This document shows positions 62,314 to 64,000 of a stretch of 64,000 bases of DNA, one piece after another. Below the pieces are notes generated by a model. The model had not been told where the DNA came from and did not search any database. It was given only the letters and a program-made list of their open reading frames with translations. Position 1 is the first letter of the stretch, and the number at the start of each line of letters is the position of its first letter. The translations under genes and the position numbers were made by a program. This stretch comes from Rhodocyclaceae bacterium (GTDB taxonomy: Bacteria; Pseudomonadota; Gammaproteobacteria; Burkholderiales; Rhodocyclaceae), in NCBI GenBank assembly GCA_006218025.1, contig VBWA01000017.1:54802-118801 (forward strand). Reading direction: 5' to 3'.

Positions 62314-62748
62314 TTGCTTGGATCATTCATAGTCAAGTGGTCTTTCGTAGAAGCTTGCGTGTCTGATCTATTTGTCCTGCTAACTCGCGGAGACCCAGGG
62401 TGCATGCTTGCTGTTACAAGCACCACTTCAGCCAACACGATCACGGGATGGATTAGGGCGATTATCGGAGCGCACAAAAAAACGCCGCATGACTTGGTAA
62501 ATGAAATCAACGAAGCGCTTTCTGAGGTTGATCGACTGCGTGCCGAACGGAACACCCTCGTTCATGGACTTTGGGTAACTATTGGCCCAGAAAATTCGGC
62601 AATTGTTCAGACGACTAATCTCGGGCGCGACGAGATTATCAAAGAGCTTGTAGTCACGGCGGCGGACCTCCACGAACTCATTAACGACACGCTGGAAGTC
62701 GGCAGCACGCTGCGCGCTCTCGTCAAGAATATTGTTCCGCTTGGGTAG
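62314..62748 (+). CDS. Cassette 3: HEPN-like protein, 5' truncated
   Basis: 144 residues from the TTG at 62314, with GGAG upstream at 62301. Helical; contains RNTLVH (Rx4H, as in HEPN ribonuclease-type domains) in LRAERNTLVHGLWVTIG. The frame is open back to a TAG at 62293 and reads EPELLELLGSFIVKWSFVEACVSDLF, so the protein appears to have lost its real N-terminus at the attC junction. The TTG may be a rescue start, or the gene may be dead. Confidence 0.5.
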   Translation: MLGSFIVKWSFVEACVSDLFVLLTRGDPGCMLAVTSTTSANTITGWIRAIIGAHKKTPHDLVNEINEALSEVDRLRAERNTLVHGLWVTIGPENSAIVQTTNLGRDEIIKELVVTAADLHELINDTLEVGSTLRALVKNIVPLG

Positions 62749-62764
62749 TGTCATGACGCCGCAC

Positions 62765-62835
62765 CCCCAACCCTGCGTTCCAGCGGAGCCTCCGGCGATA
62801 ATGCTGCCGGAGTCCCGCTGAACTCCACGTTGGGG
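62765..62835 (+). repeat. attC site after cassette 3 (complete, different subfamily)
   Basis: CCCCAAC at 62765-62771 pairs with GTTGGGG at 62829-62835. Central stem CAGCGG/CCGCTG and CCTCCGGC/GCCGGAG. Complete and foldable, but unlike the other attC copies in the array. Confidence 0.85.
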
Positions 62836-62851
62836 GCTTTAGGAAACTGCC

Positions 62852-63046
62852 ATGCGCGAGTCGTGCCTTTGCTGTGCGAAGAACCAAAAGACGGATCTCC
62901 CACGCGTCTGCCCAGAATGCGGTCACGTGTTCCAAGGAAATGGCTGGGACGGCGTCGACGCACATTGGCGCTCAAAGCACGAATCGCGCATGCCGTATCG
63001 CGAGTTCTGGGAAGGTTTGTGTTCGTTTCATCGAGGTAGCAAATGA
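62852..63046 (+). CDS. Cassette 4a: small zinc-ribbon-like protein
   Basis: 64 residues. CLCC near the N-terminus and CPECGHVFQ give a possible four-cysteine zinc site; the rest (WDGVDAHWRSKHESRMPYREFWEGLC) includes a DAHWRSKH segment resembling a C2H2-like continuation. No family recognised with certainty. GGAAAC before the ATG. Overlaps the next ORF by ATGA. Confidence 0.6.
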   Translation: MRESCLCCAKNQKTDLPRVCPECGHVFQGNGWDGVDAHWRSKHESRMPYREFWEGLCSFHRGSK

Positions 63047-63309
63047 CTACACCCCAGGTTGAGGCAGTCGCAAGAGTTCTCGCTGAATGGAACCCCCTTG
63101 GCGACGCCGCGAAGAAAGTCACAGACCTTGATGGCTACCGAGTCGAGGCCGCTGACATCGTTTTTGGACTGAAGATACGGGGCGATTCAGTTAGCCTTGA
63201 GAAGCATGTGATGGACGTTCTAAATCAAGCCTTCGAGCTCAAGCTTGACCCTCAAAGTTGCGCTGGTCCCGCCAAAAAGATCGCGGCTGTTCTCGCTGAG
63301 AAAGACTAG
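63043..63309 (+). CDS. Cassette 4b: DUF1871-like protein
   Basis: 88 residues. VARVLAEWNPLGDAAKKV...DGYRVEAADIVFGL and ECAGPAKKIAA-like end (DPQSCAGPAKKIAAVL) resemble the DUF1871 family of small helical proteins. ATG overlaps the zinc-ribbon stop, so this cassette is two-gene, which is unusual for integrons. The two products may act together (inference). Confidence 0.55.
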   Translation: MTTPQVEAVARVLAEWNPLGDAAKKVTDLDGYRVEAADIVFGLKIRGDSVSLEKHVMDVLNQAFELKLDPQSCAGPAKKIAAVLAEKD

Positions 63310-63323
63310 CTGTGCCATCCCGC

Positions 63324-63394
63324 CCCCAACCCATCCATCAACACGGACGCTGCGCGATGAAGCCGCGCAGCGCCGGTTATGTCAAACGTTATGC
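63324..63394 (+). repeat. attC site after cassette 4 (complete, hybrid)
   Basis: CCCCAAC core start, the shared hairpin GCTGCGCG-ATGAAGC-CGCGCAGC, and the right end CGGTTATGTCAAACGTTATGC with the core GTTATGC at 63388-63394. The right half matches the array's main family; the left half (CCATCCATCAACACG) differs. Confidence 0.85.
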
Positions 63395-63397
63395 ATC

Positions 63398-63937
63398 ATG
63401 AATCCCGCTGAGCGCGATAGCCGAATCAAAGCATTGGCTGAGCGTTCGAGCTACATCGAGAACGTGCTGCGCCACACCCTCGTGGCCGACCTTTCGTCGT
63501 TGGTTTGGCGTCGAGACCCATTCGCCGCGCTACAAGTTTTCAACTCGGAAGTTGACGACTCTGGCTTTGACATCGTGCTTGGGCTGGGCACTCAGGTGCG
63601 TTACGTTCAACTGAAGCAGGCGCACGAGGACAAAATACCGCCTCATTGCTCGGTGCGTTTGTCCTTTTCAAGCTTGCCTGGCTCTTGTGTTGTGCTCATG
63701 TCTCACACACTCGCCGATCTACGGCTAACAAAGTTCAGGTTCTTCGGCGGAGCGCCAAACGAACCCATGTCAAACATCGAGGCCATGCGCCAACCAAAGT
63801 CACCGGGGCGTCGCAACGCTGCCGGCGAGCGCAAGGTCCGCACGAATTACCGCGAGGTTCCAGTCAAGCAGTTTCAGGGCCCGCTTTCAACAACCGAGCT
63901 TTTGGACGTCTTGTTCCCGGTGGCGTCTGATGCATAA
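63398..63937 (+). CDS. Cassette 5: possible PD-(D/E)XK-type nuclease
   Basis: 179 residues from ATG 63398. SSYIENVLRHTLVADLSSLVWRRDPFAALQVFNSEVDDSGFDIVLGLGTQVRYVQLKQ: the FD...QLK arrangement fits a PD-(D/E)XK core with Q in place of D/E. The C-terminal half is basic (KSPGRRNAAGERKVRTNYREVPVKQF). Function inferred only from this motif. It ends inside the next attC (GCATAAC). Confidence 0.5.
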   Translation: MNPAERDSRIKALAERSSYIENVLRHTLVADLSSLVWRRDPFAALQVFNSEVDDSGFDIVLGLGTQVRYVQLKQAHEDKIPPHCSVRLSFSSLPGSCVVLMSHTLADLRLTKFRFFGGAPNEPMSNIEAMRQPKSPGRRNAAGERKVRTNYREVPVKQFQGPLSTTELLDVLFPVASDA

Positions 63938-64000
63938 CCCTGCGGTCGACCCCGTTCCCTTCGGTCACTGGACGCTGCGCGATAAAGCCGCGCAGCGCCG
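63932..64000 (+). repeat. attC site after cassette 5 (cut by window end)
   Basis: GCATAAC at 63932-63938, complementary to the GTTATGC at the start of the same cassette, then CCTGCGGTCGACCCCG and the hairpin GCTGCGCG-ATAAAGC-CGCGCAGC. The array continues beyond the window. Confidence 0.8.

Overview
The window looks like a piece of a high-GC betaproteobacterial chromosome, most likely from a Rhodocyclales- or Nitrosomonadales-type organism. The evidence is the gene order carB-greA, yhbY/rlmE-ftsH-folP-glmM and tpiA-secG-tRNA-Leu-nuoA..N, the E. coli-type fumarate reductase, and the ornithine-lipid and Pst phosphate genes. I cannot name the species from sequence alone.

Layout. 1-7.8 kb: housekeeping genes (carB end, greA, yhbY, rlmE, ftsH, folP, glmM); ftsH is frameshifted at its linker. 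7.9-12.5 kb: a sixA-phoX-like pair behind a Pho-box-like repeat, an EAL/CBS protein with an eroded GGDEF domain, and two very small ORFs. 12.6-22.2 kb: M14 peptidase, alpha/beta hydrolase, then a minus-strand accessory cluster (solute-binding protein, DUF3604-like protein, ChrA, DASS transporter, periplasmic Cache-like protein) beside a Crp/Fnr regulator. 22.2-33.1 kb: what reads as a phosphate-starvation island. It has CYTH-CHAD, then a tightly overlapping run olsA-olsB-glycosyltransferase-dgkA-glycosyltransferase-PlcP-like phosphoesterase, divergent from pstSCAB, with 11-bp-phased GTTACAG/CTGTAAC repeats at three start regions. 33.2-38.1 kb: frdABCD with a UbiE-like methyltransferase and an unknown gene, behind an FNR-like box. 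38.2-54.4 kb: tpiA, secG, tRNA-Leu(GAG) and the complete 14-gene complex I operon. 54.5-58.4 kb: a Nudix hydrolase, a soluble NarX-like kinase with its NarL-like regulator, a DsbA-family protein with an in-frame repeat insertion, and a brnTA toxin-antitoxin pair.

58.4-64 kb is a chromosomal integron. It has a quinone oxidoreductase gene at the boundary, an intI integrase whose stop codon overlaps that gene's start, a LexA-like box and a 21-bp palindrome upstream of intI, an attI-type junction, and an array of cassettes that runs off the window. Cassette products include an Abi-like protein, a DUF2971-like protein, a HEPN-like fragment, a zinc-ribbon/DUF1871-like pair and a possible PD-(D/E)XK nuclease. 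Two attC copies are cut off at the central hairpin and run straight into genes lacking normal starts.

The least expected genome-wide signal is a 22-bp interspersed motif (AGTCGGCGCTGG followed by CGRYACGGCG). It occurs about nine times, on both strands, in several reading frames and in one intergenic region; it may be a DNA-uptake-type sequence. A second small repeat (GTCTCC stem-loop followed by GGTATCCCTTGCGG) has inserted in frame in two genes. The lipid-remodelling island, the 22-bp motif and the fused integron cassettes are the parts most worth following up.
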